64,000 nt of DNA, from assembly GCF_900111885.1 (NCBI RefSeq), contig NZ_FOKG01000011.1:125650-189649 (forward strand). Reading direction: 5' to 3'. The notes under the pieces were generated by a model. That model ran no database searches, was not told the origin of the DNA, and worked only from the letters and a program-made list of their open reading frames with translations. The stretch's first letter is position 1. Each line of letters opens with the position of its first letter. This document shows positions 55,501 to 62,910 of the stretch, in pieces. The position numbers were made by a program, and so were the translations under genes. The stretch is from Amycolatopsis marina. GTDB taxonomy: Bacteria > Actinomycetota > Actinomycetes > Mycobacteriales > Pseudonocardiaceae.

Positions 55501-56057
55501 ACGGTGATCGACAGGCTGTCGATCTGGTTGTCCACCACGTGCAGCAGGTTGCGCCGAGTCTGCCCGACGGCCTTGGGCCGTCCCGTCGAGCCCGAGGTGA
55601 ACAGGACGTACGCCAGTTCGTCCAGGTCCTGCCCCGACGCCGACGGGAGCGCCGCGAGGTGGTGGTCGTCCGCCAGCACCAGCCGCCTCGCGGTGTGGCG
55701 GCAGAGGGCTTCGGCCAGTTCGGCGTGTTCCGGAGCTGCCAGCACCAGTGACACGTTCGCCGTCGCGAGCTGGTATTGGAGCCGGTCGACCGGAAAACCC
55801 GGATCGAGCGGGACGTACACACACCCGGCCGCGAGTGTGCCCAGTACGGCGGCGATCGACGCGGTGCCGTGCCCGGTCAACAGTCCTACCCTGGTGCCCG
55901 GCAGCGCGCCGGCCGTGCGTAACAGGCGGGCCCGTCCCCCGGCGAGTTCCGCCAGCCGGGCATAGGTGACGTCGCCGGTGTCGGTCGCGACGGCGATCCG
56001 GTGGGGTGCGTACTCGGCGGTGTCGGTGAAACGTCGGACGATGTCGGATCTGCTCAT
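52527..56057 (-). CDS. A-PCP-KS starter protein with missing AT
   Basis: An 1176-aa hybrid. A domain about 5-480 (FTSGSTGRPKAVG near 154) with unusual YGATEVTFA instead of YGPTE; the code reads D-A-P-H-L-G-G-F-A-K, which I cannot assign. PCP has VGGHSLLLGR near 534. KS about 615-1035 (SACSSSL Cys near 784, VEAHGSGT, KTNIGHLDAAAG). After the KS come the KS-AT linker (LLPMSARDSTALRAVVSRL) and then the post-AT linker (RIPLPTYPFQRTRFWID), with the whole AT and any ACP absent. The KS therefore needs an AT and carrier in trans. The ATG overlaps the stop of a 23-codon leader ORF, so translation is probably coupled to it. Confidence 0.9.
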   Translation of the reverse strand: MSRSDIVRRFTDTAEYAPHRIAVATDTGDVTYARLAELAGGRARLLRTAGALPGTRVGLLTGHGTASIAAVLGTLAAGCVYVPLDPGFPVDRLQYQLATANVSLVLAAPEHAELAEALCRHTARRLVLADDHHLAALPSASGQDLDELAYVLFTSGSTGRPKAVGQTRRNLLHVVDNQIDSLSITVADRLSLLASFAFDAAIPDLYPALLTGAAVVPVDVRAHGVAHTARVLARHGVTIYHSTPTVYRYLLDVLGEDRLASVRTVLLGGEQATYDDVRAGVARFGPECVFVNGYGATEVTFAAQYRLPVTEFDAAASRGPLPIGSALPGFELALREDSGEIEIRGRHLVQGYLDQSDRPDGQSPGFGVTADGVRRYRTGDVGRRLPDGELVCLGRLDRQVKLRGFRVEPAEVEACLSALPGVAQARVIVRDDVLLGYVTAAADTHHPQPTLLRAELARRLPGYSVPAAVTVVGEFPLTVTGKLDERALPDPRAEMAGTGFGAPTTGTERQVHDIWCAVLGRDVVAVSDNFFDVGGHSLLLGRVQQRLTERFGVDIPLLRLFEHPTITAQAEYLDGAVSGTVGDSATSAAEVAQAPAHRVPPVEPAEVNSDLIAVVGLGGCFPGARNVASFWWNLCAGVDSIHDYSDKELAELGIGVGLRSDPAHVRSGGRLDGVEDFDAEFFGFSAEEAALADPQHRLFLEAAWQALEDAGRDPAEEEGPVGVFASSSVNRYFLYHLFDNPAVTGVLDPDEWETRLLERQLTDHLPGQVAYRLGLTGPALAVQSACSSSLAAVCLAAQNLADYRCDLALAGGVSVTWPRHRRGALTSVDGRCRAFDAAADGSGFSSGAGVVALRRLADALADGDHVYAVLPGWAMTNDGADRAGYAVPGTAGQSAAVAEALAVAQVDPVEVRLVEAHGSGTPLGDAIEVSALNRVFGHSAPQGWCALGSVKTNIGHLDAAAGVAGLIKAVLAVRHGVIPPNLHFTTPHPEVDLTGGPFYVPTKPLEWPVGEPRVAGVSAFGMGGTNVHVVVREAPPGGVAVPAIGPYLLPMSARDSTALRAVVSRLRDHLVAGSPELADVAYTLAVGRRALRCRAAVVAESRDAAVTALDVLLDDDTDLAGQQGELLELGARWVAGADVDWRAHYEGRSGRRIPLPTYPFQRTRFWIDPPLKGGPR

Positions 56058-56125
56058 GGCCGGTTGGCTGCGCGATCCGGCCGATTCCGGGCGCGCGACA
56101 ACCAGGGTGGTGCGGTGGACTTCAT
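56054..56125 (-). CDS. 23-aa leader ORF coupled to first NRPS gene
   Basis: ATG at 56125 has a good GGGGAG Shine-Dalgarno 5 bases upstream and reads MKSTAPPWLSRARNR, then PDRAANRP, ending in TGA that overlaps the ATG of the A-PCP-KS gene (ATGA). The NRPS gene itself has no Shine-Dalgarno, so ribosomes probably arrive through this ORF. Rich in Arg and Pro; it may simply couple translation or act as an attenuation sensor. No family is recognised. Confidence 0.5.
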   Translation of the reverse strand: MKSTAPPWLSRARNRPDRAANRP

Positions 56126-56144
56126 CGTGCTCCCCAGTGCTCCT

Positions 56145-56171
56145 CTTAGCGAAGAATCACGCAAGGCTAAG
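56145..56171. promoter_or_regulatory. Dyad upstream of the cluster leader ORF
   Basis: Inverted repeat CTTAGC-N15-GCTAAG centred about 33 bases before the leader ORF start. Position fits an operator or promoter-proximal element for the whole cluster; no clear -35/-10 pair was resolved. Confidence 0.4.
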
Positions 56172-56408
56172 GGGCACAACGAAGTTTGCCGCACGATCGC
56201 GGTGGAATGGGTACGAATGAGCCAACCGCGATAGGCCGGAGGGCCGCGATTTCTTGCGCCGAATGGCAGCATCAGGCAACTTCGGCCCGACCACCGTCAC
56301 TCGTTTGCCGAAGCACTCACGCACCGGACGGCCGCGACCACCAGTCGACCACGAACCGGCACACGAGGACTACCGACGAAGTGCGGTAGTTGCGCACGCG
56401 GGGTACGA

Positions 56409-56426
56409 CACTTTCCCACAAAAGTG
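56409..56426. repeat. CACTTT/AAAGTG hairpin
   Basis: CACTTTCCCACAAAAGTG: 6-bp arms with a 6-base loop, closely related to the two palindromes near 27.9 kb (shared CACTTTCCC and AAAGTG). A half-site CCCACAAAAGTGC recurs near 59685. Confidence 0.5.
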
Positions 56427-56622
56427 CGATTCGGGGAATGAAGTGCCCGCAAGTAGCCCCCAAGCGAGATAACCAGCGACGGATGCTAGCGCGGTGGGTG
56501 ATCCAGGGAGTGCCGCGCCCAGGGAGGACGCGTCCTGGTTGCCTGCCGCTGTGGCGCCAAGACTCGTGGTCGAGAAGCCCACACCACGAGCACCTGGCCT
56601 TGCGCCGGGAGGAGACACAAAG

Positions 56623-57357
56623 ATGGGGAATTCCGGCAGGACCGTCCTGATCACGGGCGCGAGCAGCGGCATCGGAGCGGCCACCGCTCTCCGGCTGGCC
56701 ACCGACGGCCACCACCTCCACCTCGGCGCCCGCCGAACCGATCGGCTGGAGCAGCTGACGGCGGACATCACCGCCAGCGGTGGCAACGCCACGTTCCAGC
56801 GTCTCGACGTCACCGACGCGGAGGACATGCGGGCTTTCGTCGCCACCGCGAGGGAACACCACGGCCGTGTGGACGTCATGGTGAACAACGCGGGGGTGAT
56901 GCCACTGTCGCCGCTGGCGGAACTGAAGGTCGGCGAGTGGGACCGCATGATCGACGTGAACGTGCGCGGAGTGCTGTACGGCATCGCGGCAGCGTTGCCC
57001 GTGATGCGGGAACAGGGGGCGGGCCAGTTCGTCAACGTCGCTTCGGTGGGCGCCTACGAGGTCGTCCCCACCGCGGCGGTCTACTGCGCCACGAAGTTCG
57101 CGGTCCGGGCGATCTCGGAAGGACTGCGCCAGGAGTCCTCCGGCGACATCCGGGTCAGTGTCGTCTCTCCCGGGGTCACCGAGTCCGAGCTGGCCGACTC
57201 CATCTCCGACCCGCTGGCGAGGGAGAACATGCGGACCTACCGGTCGGTGGCGATCCCGGCCTCCGCGATCGCGAACGCCATCGCCTTCGCGATCAGCAGG
57301 CCCGCCGAGGTCGACGTCAACGAGATCGTGGTCCGGCCCGCCGCGAGCGCACAGTAG
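56623..57357 (+). CDS. SDR-family NAD(P)-dependent oxidoreductase
   Basis: A 244-aa classical short-chain dehydrogenase. Cofactor motif is TVLITGASSGIGAATA (TGxxxGIG), followed by NNAGVMPLSPLAEL, the catalytic Ser in NVASVGAYEVVP and the YxxxK motif YCATKFAV. The Arg-rich start of strand 2 (LGARRTDRLEQL) suggests NADP. ATG at 56623 follows GGGAGGA; upstream frame extension is not conserved in character. It is divergent from the cluster and could be a tailoring or housekeeping oxidoreductase; nothing ties it firmly to the pathway. Confidence 0.9.
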   Translation: MGNSGRTVLITGASSGIGAATALRLATDGHHLHLGARRTDRLEQLTADITASGGNATFQRLDVTDAEDMRAFVATAREHHGRVDVMVNNAGVMPLSPLAELKVGEWDRMIDVNVRGVLYGIAAALPVMREQGAGQFVNVASVGAYEVVPTAAVYCATKFAVRAISEGLRQESSGDIRVSVVSPGVTESELADSISDPLARENMRTYRSVAIPASAIANAIAFAISRPAEVDVNEIVVRPAASAQ

Positions 57358-57444
57358 GGCGGAAGTCCGGACCAGGACCTGGGAGTGAAGGAAACCCCTC
57401 CCGAGATGGAACCACCGGGTGCGGCGGCATGATCTGATCTGTTC

Positions 57445-59403
57445 ATGTCGTCGTTACTGCTCGGCCTGCTGAGCCTGCCGCTTTACCTGGTGATGTTGTG
57501 GCCACTCGTCGTCGCGTCCCGCCGGGTGCTCGGGGTACGGATCGGCACCGGCCGTGCCCTCGCCGGGGCACTGTTCGGCTGGACGATCGCGGGCCTGATC
57601 ATCACCGCGCTGCCCCTCGGCCCGGAGCAGGATCCGGTGTTGGCCCTCGGACTGCTCATCCCGGTGGCGGGCTGTTCCTTTCTCGCGACCCTGGTGTTCC
57701 TGCTGGTGGCGGAGATGGCGTTTCCGAGCGGAGCCGGCCTTGGCGTCCTCGTCCGGATCCGCGCACTGCGCAGCAGGATGGCCCGTACCAGGAGGTACTC
57801 CCAGATCACCGCGATCGCCGTGCGGCACGGGCTTGGCAGGTACCTCGCTGGCAGAAGGGACGCGGAAGGCGAAGGGCACCGCAACGCCACGCTCGCGAGG
57901 GCACTGCGCCGGGCACTGGAGGAGGGCGGTGTCACGTTCGTCAAGCTCGGCCAGGTGTTGTCCACCCGCCCCGACCTGCTCCCGCCCGAGTTCATCGACG
58001 AACTGAGCGGGCTGCAGGACCAGGTCGCCCACGCGGATCCAGACGAGATCGCGCAGGTGCTGCGCGACGAACTCGGCGCGGGCACGAACGAAGTGTTCGC
58101 CGACTTCGACGTGGAGCCGATCGCCGCCGCCTCGATAGCACACGTGTACCGCGCGCGGCTGCACAGCGGCGAGGACGTGGTGGTGAAGGTGCAGCGGCCG
58201 GGTGTGCGCAAGGTGGTGGAACAAGACCTGGACATCGTCCGCAGGCTGGCACGGACATTGGATCGGCGGACCAACTGGGCACGCGGGCTCGGTGTGGTCG
58301 ACCTTGCCGAGGGGTTCGCGGTCGCGCTCGTCGAGGAACTCGACTTCCGGGTCGAGGCGCGCAACATCTCCGCGGTCGCGTCGGCGAGTTCGGGATCCGT
58401 CCGCCTTCCGACTGTCCATTCGGCACTGTCGACCGAGCGGGTCCTGGTCATGCACCGTCTCGACGGGGTACCGCTCGGCGCGGCGACGATTCCCGGTGAC
58501 GGCGCGAACCGTACCGCCGCCGCGCGAGAACTCCTGGACTGTGTGTTGCGGCAGGTACTCCTCCACGGCGTCTTTCACGCCGACCCGCACCCCGGCAACA
58601 TTCTGCTGCTCGCCGACGGCGGGCTCGGGCTGCTCGACTTCGGGTCGGTCGGCAGACTCGACTCCGGTTTGCGAGAGGGGCTGCACACGTTGTTTCTCGC
58701 GGTCGATCGTGGTGACCCCGCCGCATTGCGGGACGGGCTGCTGGAGATCGTCGAACGGCCGGACGAGATCGACGAGCAACGGCTCGAACGGGCACTGGGC
58801 GCGCTCGTCGCCAAGCACTTCAGCCATGGCGAGGCGCCGGACATGGAGCTGTTCACCGATCTCTTCCGCGTGGTGGCCGGCTTCCGCTTGTCGGTGCCCG
58901 CCCCGATCGCGGCCGTGTTCCGCGCACTGGCCACAATGGAGGGAACGCTGGCCCTGCTCGCCCCTGGGTTCAATATCGTCGCAGAGTCCCGAGCCTTCGC
59001 GACAGCACAGTTCGGCGAGCAGCTGCGCCCGGATTCGGTACGCCGGGCGGCGACGGACGAACTGCTGGCCCTGCTACCGGTGCTGCGCAGGCTGCCCCGC
59101 CGCGTCGACCGGATCGGCGGCGCACTCGAGCAGGGACGGCTGTCGGTGAACGTCCGGCTCCTGGCCGACGAGCGTGACCGCGACCTGCTGACCGGCTGGT
59201 TGCACGAGGTACTGCTGACGTTCGTCGGAGCTGCGACCGGGCTGATGGCCGTACTGCTGCTGACCGGATCCGGCGGTCCGACCCTGTTACCGGATCTCAG
59301 CCTGCACCAGCTGCTCGGCTACAACCTCCTGGTGATCAGCGCCCTGGTGGGTCTTCGGCTGCTGTTCGTGGTTTTCCGTACCCAGCAACGCCATTCGACC
59401 TGA
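57445..59403 (+). CDS. AarF/UbiB/ABC1-family atypical kinase
   Basis: A 652-aa protein with three N-terminal membrane helices (about 1-95), the ABC1 kinase-like domain (about 140-530) and two C-terminal helices (about 590-645). Family motifs are FVKLGQVLSTRPDLLP (KxGQ), IAAASIAHVYRARLHSGEDVVVKVQRPGV (Ala-rich loop and Lys), ELDFRVEARN, and FHADPHPGNILLLADGGLGLLDFGSVG (catalytic loop and metal-binding DFG). UbiB/Coq8 proteins support quinone or isoprenoid lipid metabolism, with ATPase rather than protein kinase activity. It is the intact counterpart of the broken copy at 17867-18732. Confidence 0.9.
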   Translation: MSSLLLGLLSLPLYLVMLWPLVVASRRVLGVRIGTGRALAGALFGWTIAGLIITALPLGPEQDPVLALGLLIPVAGCSFLATLVFLLVAEMAFPSGAGLGVLVRIRALRSRMARTRRYSQITAIAVRHGLGRYLAGRRDAEGEGHRNATLARALRRALEEGGVTFVKLGQVLSTRPDLLPPEFIDELSGLQDQVAHADPDEIAQVLRDELGAGTNEVFADFDVEPIAAASIAHVYRARLHSGEDVVVKVQRPGVRKVVEQDLDIVRRLARTLDRRTNWARGLGVVDLAEGFAVALVEELDFRVEARNISAVASASSGSVRLPTVHSALSTERVLVMHRLDGVPLGAATIPGDGANRTAAARELLDCVLRQVLLHGVFHADPHPGNILLLADGGLGLLDFGSVGRLDSGLREGLHTLFLAVDRGDPAALRDGLLEIVERPDEIDEQRLERALGALVAKHFSHGEAPDMELFTDLFRVVAGFRLSVPAPIAAVFRALATMEGTLALLAPGFNIVAESRAFATAQFGEQLRPDSVRRAATDELLALLPVLRRLPRRVDRIGGALEQGRLSVNVRLLADERDRDLLTGWLHEVLLTFVGAATGLMAVLLLTGSGGPTLLPDLSLHQLLGYNLLVISALVGLRLLFVVFRTQQRHST

Positions 59404-59465
59404 GCGGGTGCGGATTTAGCCGGTGGACACCCCCAGGGGGACCACCGACCAGGCCGCCCGCACAC

Positions 59466-59505
59466 GTCGCGGTTCCCGCCTCGCTGCGGGGGTGGGAACC
59501 GCGAC
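59466..59505. terminator. Strong hairpin after aarF-like gene
   Basis: Perfect 12-bp stem (GTCGCGGTTCCC with GGGAACCGCGAC) around a 16-base GC-rich loop, about 60 bases after the stop codon. A probable factor-independent terminator without U-run. Confidence 0.75.
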
Positions 59506-59609
59506 GCCGGCGGAGTCAGCTCCCGTACCAATGACTACTTCTCATCGATGCCCTTCGTTCGGTCCGCGATCCAACGGCGGCGGCCGGATCCCGAGCATGC
59601 GCGAAGCTG

Positions 59610-59757
59610 CTGACCTTTCACTGACACCTGGTCGCTGAGATCCTGCTCGCACTCGCGCGAGCACCGGGAAGTCCCGACCTCAACCCACAAAAGTGCAGCT
59701 CACAGCGTTCTTTCCGAAGTGACCCTTCGCTGACAACTCGTCGCGGACCGTTAGAGT
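59610..59757 (+). promoter_or_regulatory. Paired 11-bp-phased repeats upstream of SARP gene
   Basis: CTGACCT-TTCA-CTGACAC (59610-59627) and GTGACCC-TTCG-CTGACAA (59719-59736) share the pattern TGACCYTTCRCTGACAM. In each, two heptamers are 11 bases apart, the phasing of SARP sites. TAGAGT at 59752-59757 is a candidate -10 for the SARP gene starting at 59805. The 400-base gap 59404-59804 otherwise holds the terminator hairpin and no gene. Confidence 0.5.
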
Positions 59758-59804
59758 GAGTGCCCTGCGGAGCTGATCCGCGGACGACTGGACGAGGGGG
59801 CGCT

Positions 59805-62800
59805 GTGAGTGGTCGCGAAGACTGGTTCTTCGCCGTTCTCGGGCCCCTTCGAGTCAGCCACTCCGGTCGGCCGGTCGAGATCCGGTCGGCACGGCAGCGG
59901 GTGCTGCTGGCGGCGCTGCTGATGCGTGCCGGGCAGGCCGTCTCCACGGACGAACTGGTCGAACACCTCTACGGCAGCCGCCCGTCGAAGGCCGCCCGCG
60001 CCACTCTGCAGACTTATGTGATGCGTCTGCGCCGGACGCTGCGGGACGCGGATGAGCGACGACTGATCCGAACCGAGACCTCGGGCTACGCGATCCACCT
60101 CACCGAGGAACAACTCGATCTCAGCAGGTTTCACCGACTGCGCGCCGCTGCCGAGACGGCGGCGGAGAACGGCGATGTGGCTGAACAGGCCCGGCTGCTC
60201 GACACGGCCCAGTCACTCTGGCGTGGGCAGCCGCTGGCGGACGTGCCGTCGCTCTACCCCGGACACAGCGAGGCGGACGCGCTGAACGAGCTGCGGCTGG
60301 GGACGATTGAACGGCGCAACGACGCGCGGCTGCGGCTCGGGGAACACCACGGCATCATCGACGACCTCCGTGCGCTGGTCACCGAACACCCGTTGCGCGA
60401 ACGATTCTGGGCTCAGCTGATGCGCGCCCTGCACCACAGCGGCGAACACGCGCAGGCGCTCGACACCTACCGCCGAGCCACCGGCGTCCTCGCGACCGAA
60501 CTCGGGATCGACCCGAACGCGGAACTGCGTGAACTGCACCTTGAAGTCCTCGCGACCCCGGCGACCGGCAACCGGCGGCAGCACCGAAGACCCCCGAGCA
60601 CCCCGGTCCCGTCCTGGCTGCCCGCCGACGTCCCCGAGTTCACCGGTCGCGCGGACGAGGTGGCGCAACTTGGCGCCGGATTGCGCGACGGCGCGGGTGT
60701 CTGGACCATCACCGGACCGGCGGGTGTGGGCAAGACCAGCCTGGCCGTGCATGTCGCCCATCTGGTCCGCGACCACTACCCGGATGGTCAGCTCTACCTG
60801 AGCCTGCGGGGAACCGAGGACAACCCGGTCGACGCCGCTACCGCGCTGGACCGAATGCTGCGCGGCCTCGGTGTCCCGGGCCGGGCCGTTCCCACCGATC
60901 CAGCAGAGCGCGCCGATCTGCTGCGCGACCTGCTCGCCGATCGGCGCGTGCTCCTGGTGCTGGACAATGTGGCCGACGAGGCGCACGTGCGTACGTTGCT
61001 GCCCAACACCACCGCCACCGCCGCGATCGTCACCAGCAGGCGGATACTCGCGGGCCTCGAAGGCGCACGAGTGGTCCCGTTGGACGTGCTCTCGTCCGAA
61101 GCGGCCGTGGACCTGATGCGTGACGCACTGGGCGGGTCCCGGATCGCCAGCGACCCCACGGCGGCCGTGCGGATCGCGGACTACTGCGGCCATCTCCCAC
61201 TGGCGCTGCGGGTCGCCGTCGCCCGGCTCGTCAAGCGCCCGCACTGGCCCCTGGCCCGACTTGCCGATCGCCTTTCGGACGAGCGCCGCAGACTCGACGA
61301 GCTGCGCGTCGGCGACCTCGATGTCCGGGCCAACCTGGCCTGCGGCTACGACGGACTGGACGACTCCCACCGCCAGGCGTTCCGGCTCCTCGCCGCGCTA
61401 CCGGGCCCGGACTTTCCCGCCTGGGTCGCCGCTCCCCTGCTCGACCTCGGCCTCGAGCAGGCAGAGGACCACGTCGAAACCCTCGTCGACGCACGCCTTG
61501 TCGCCTGCGTGGGTCAGGACTCACTCGGGCAGCCGCGGTTTCGGCTGCACGACCTGCTGCGGACGTTCGGCCGCGAACTCACCGGCGGCGCCGACCTCGT
61601 CCCGCCGTTTCGCAGACTGTTCGAGCTGTGGCGAGGGCTCGTCGAACGCGCCGATGACCGGCTGCCACATCAGGGCCTGCTGCGCACGCGCGGCGGCACG
61701 GGTGACACCCGGTGGACCGAAGAACTCGCCACCCTGCTGCCCGCGGATCCTGCTGCCTGGCTGGACGCGGAGTGGCTGAACATCCGCGCCTGCGTCGAGC
61801 ACAGCGCGGAGCTCGGGCTCGGCGGGCTGACCGGTGAACTGGCGCTGGCCACGGCCGGCTTCTGCGATCTGCAGGCTCGCCTCGAGGACTGGGACGACCT
61901 CAACCGGGTGGCACTACGCGCGGTGGACCCGGATGACGTCGGCGGGCTGCTCCAGCAGCGTGGTGTGCTCCGCGCACGGCAACACCGCTTCGCCGAGGCC
62001 GAGGCCGACTTCCTGCGGGCGAGTGTCATCCTCGAACGCAAGGGCGACACCAACGGTGCTGGTTACGCCCGCCACGGTGTCGGCTGGATGCACGAATGGG
62101 CGGGACGGCAGCCGCAGGCTCGTGAGCAGCACCGGGTGGCCAGACGACACTTCGCCGCGGCGGCCAACCGCCACGGCGAGGTGGAGGTGCTGTGCTCCCT
62201 TGGCGCGATCGAACGCAGAGCGGGTCGCCTGCCCGAGGCGGATGGCTACCTGAGCCGGGCTTACGAGATCGCCCATCGGCTGGGCGACGAGGCGTTGTGC
62301 ACCTCGTCCGCACTGGAACTCGGGAGGCTGCACCAGGCCTCGGGTCAACCCGGCCTTGCCGCCGAACATCTCACCGCGACCCTGGCCTCGGCCCGCCGCA
62401 TGGGCGACCTCGACCTGGTGTCGGTTGTGCGGCTGTTCCTCGCCGACGTCCAACTCGTGCTCGGCGACACCGACTCGGCGGACCGGCACATCCGCGATTC
62501 GCTGATCTACGCGGAGGAGCACAACGACCTGATGGGACAGGCGTGGGCGCTGCGGCTGCTCAGCCGCACCTCGCAGACCCCCGACACGGGCCTGCGCCTC
62601 GCCAGGAGGGCCGTCGCGCTCGCCGAGCACGTCGCACTGGACCCGGAACTCGCCCGTGCCATGCGCCAACTCGGTCTCGCGTTGCTCTCGGCAGGGCGGC
62701 ACGACGAGGCGGATCGCACGCTGCGGCAGGCAGCGGAGCTGCTGGAGAGCAGTGGCTTTCACGCCGAGGCCGCACACGCCCGCGCGGAAGCCGAACGGCA

Positions 62801-62816
62801 CAGGTTGTGCGGCTGA
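59805..62816 (+). CDS. AfsR/SARP-type regulator with NB-ARC and TPR
   Basis: A 1003-aa AfsR-like regulator. Residues about 5-95 are the OmpR-type DNA-binding domain (FFAVLGPLRVSHSGRPVEIRSARQRVLLAALLMRAGQAVSTDELVEHLYG), about 100-245 BTAD (HHSGEHAQALDTYRRATGVLATELGIDPNAELRELH), about 275-600 an NB-ARC-type ATPase (WTITGPAGVGKTSLAVHVAHL, LLVLDNVADEAHVRTLLP, GHLPLALRV), and the rest TPR repeats. GTG at 59805 has GAGGGGG 4 bases upstream and is preferred to GTG at 59760. It is 3.7 kb from the NRPS-PKS promoter and is a reasonable, unproven, candidate for its activator. Heptamer-like repeats upstream suggest autoregulation. Confidence 0.9.
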   Translation: MSGREDWFFAVLGPLRVSHSGRPVEIRSARQRVLLAALLMRAGQAVSTDELVEHLYGSRPSKAARATLQTYVMRLRRTLRDADERRLIRTETSGYAIHLTEEQLDLSRFHRLRAAAETAAENGDVAEQARLLDTAQSLWRGQPLADVPSLYPGHSEADALNELRLGTIERRNDARLRLGEHHGIIDDLRALVTEHPLRERFWAQLMRALHHSGEHAQALDTYRRATGVLATELGIDPNAELRELHLEVLATPATGNRRQHRRPPSTPVPSWLPADVPEFTGRADEVAQLGAGLRDGAGVWTITGPAGVGKTSLAVHVAHLVRDHYPDGQLYLSLRGTEDNPVDAATALDRMLRGLGVPGRAVPTDPAERADLLRDLLADRRVLLVLDNVADEAHVRTLLPNTTATAAIVTSRRILAGLEGARVVPLDVLSSEAAVDLMRDALGGSRIASDPTAAVRIADYCGHLPLALRVAVARLVKRPHWPLARLADRLSDERRRLDELRVGDLDVRANLACGYDGLDDSHRQAFRLLAALPGPDFPAWVAAPLLDLGLEQAEDHVETLVDARLVACVGQDSLGQPRFRLHDLLRTFGRELTGGADLVPPFRRLFELWRGLVERADDRLPHQGLLRTRGGTGDTRWTEELATLLPADPAAWLDAEWLNIRACVEHSAELGLGGLTGELALATAGFCDLQARLEDWDDLNRVALRAVDPDDVGGLLQQRGVLRARQHRFAEAEADFLRASVILERKGDTNGAGYARHGVGWMHEWAGRQPQAREQHRVARRHFAAAANRHGEVEVLCSLGAIERRAGRLPEADGYLSRAYEIAHRLGDEALCTSSALELGRLHQASGQPGLAAEHLTATLASARRMGDLDLVSVVRLFLADVQLVLGDTDSADRHIRDSLIYAEEHNDLMGQAWALRLLSRTSQTPDTGLRLARRAVALAEHVALDPELARAMRQLGLALLSAGRHDEADRTLRQAAELLESSGFHAEAAHARAEAERHRLCG

Positions 62817-62910
62817 GCACCGGCAGCGCGGGTGACTGTCGCCCGATCGGATCGGGTGGCAGGATAACCACGGTTACGTTCAAGACCGCCGGTATGTCTG
62901 GAGGATGGTA

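Larger units (their letters stand above)
30509..56125 (-). other. Hybrid NRPS-PKS biosynthetic gene cluster
   Basis: Nine minus-strand genes plus a leader ORF, most with 4-base ATGA or GTGA overlaps and none with a gap above 35 bases, form one probable operon. Order of products: A-PCP-KS; TEII; A-PCP-C-PCP; KS-AT-KR-DH-ACP; C-A-PCP; C-A-PCP-TE-MFS; ATP-grasp; ATP-grasp; SyrP-like dioxygenase. No MbtH-like protein, phosphopantetheinyl transferase or dedicated regulator is inside the block, so these must be supplied from elsewhere. Boundaries follow gene spacing and the convergent TetR gene at the end. Confidence 0.8.
56126..56622. other. Divergent intergenic region between cluster and SDR gene
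   Basis: About 500 bases without a convincing gene. It contains the dyad at 56145-56171, a CACTTT/AAAGTG hairpin at 56409-56426, and a GGAGGA Shine-Dalgarno for the SDR gene near 56608. In-frame extension of the SDR reading to 56494 adds non-homologous residues and is not accepted. It must hold promoters for both divergent units. Confidence 0.5.

Noticed and set aside
30509-56125. MbtH-like gene or phosphopantetheinyl transferase in the cluster
   Set aside because: No small frame with the NxEEQYSLWP-like signature or Sfp-type motifs was found.
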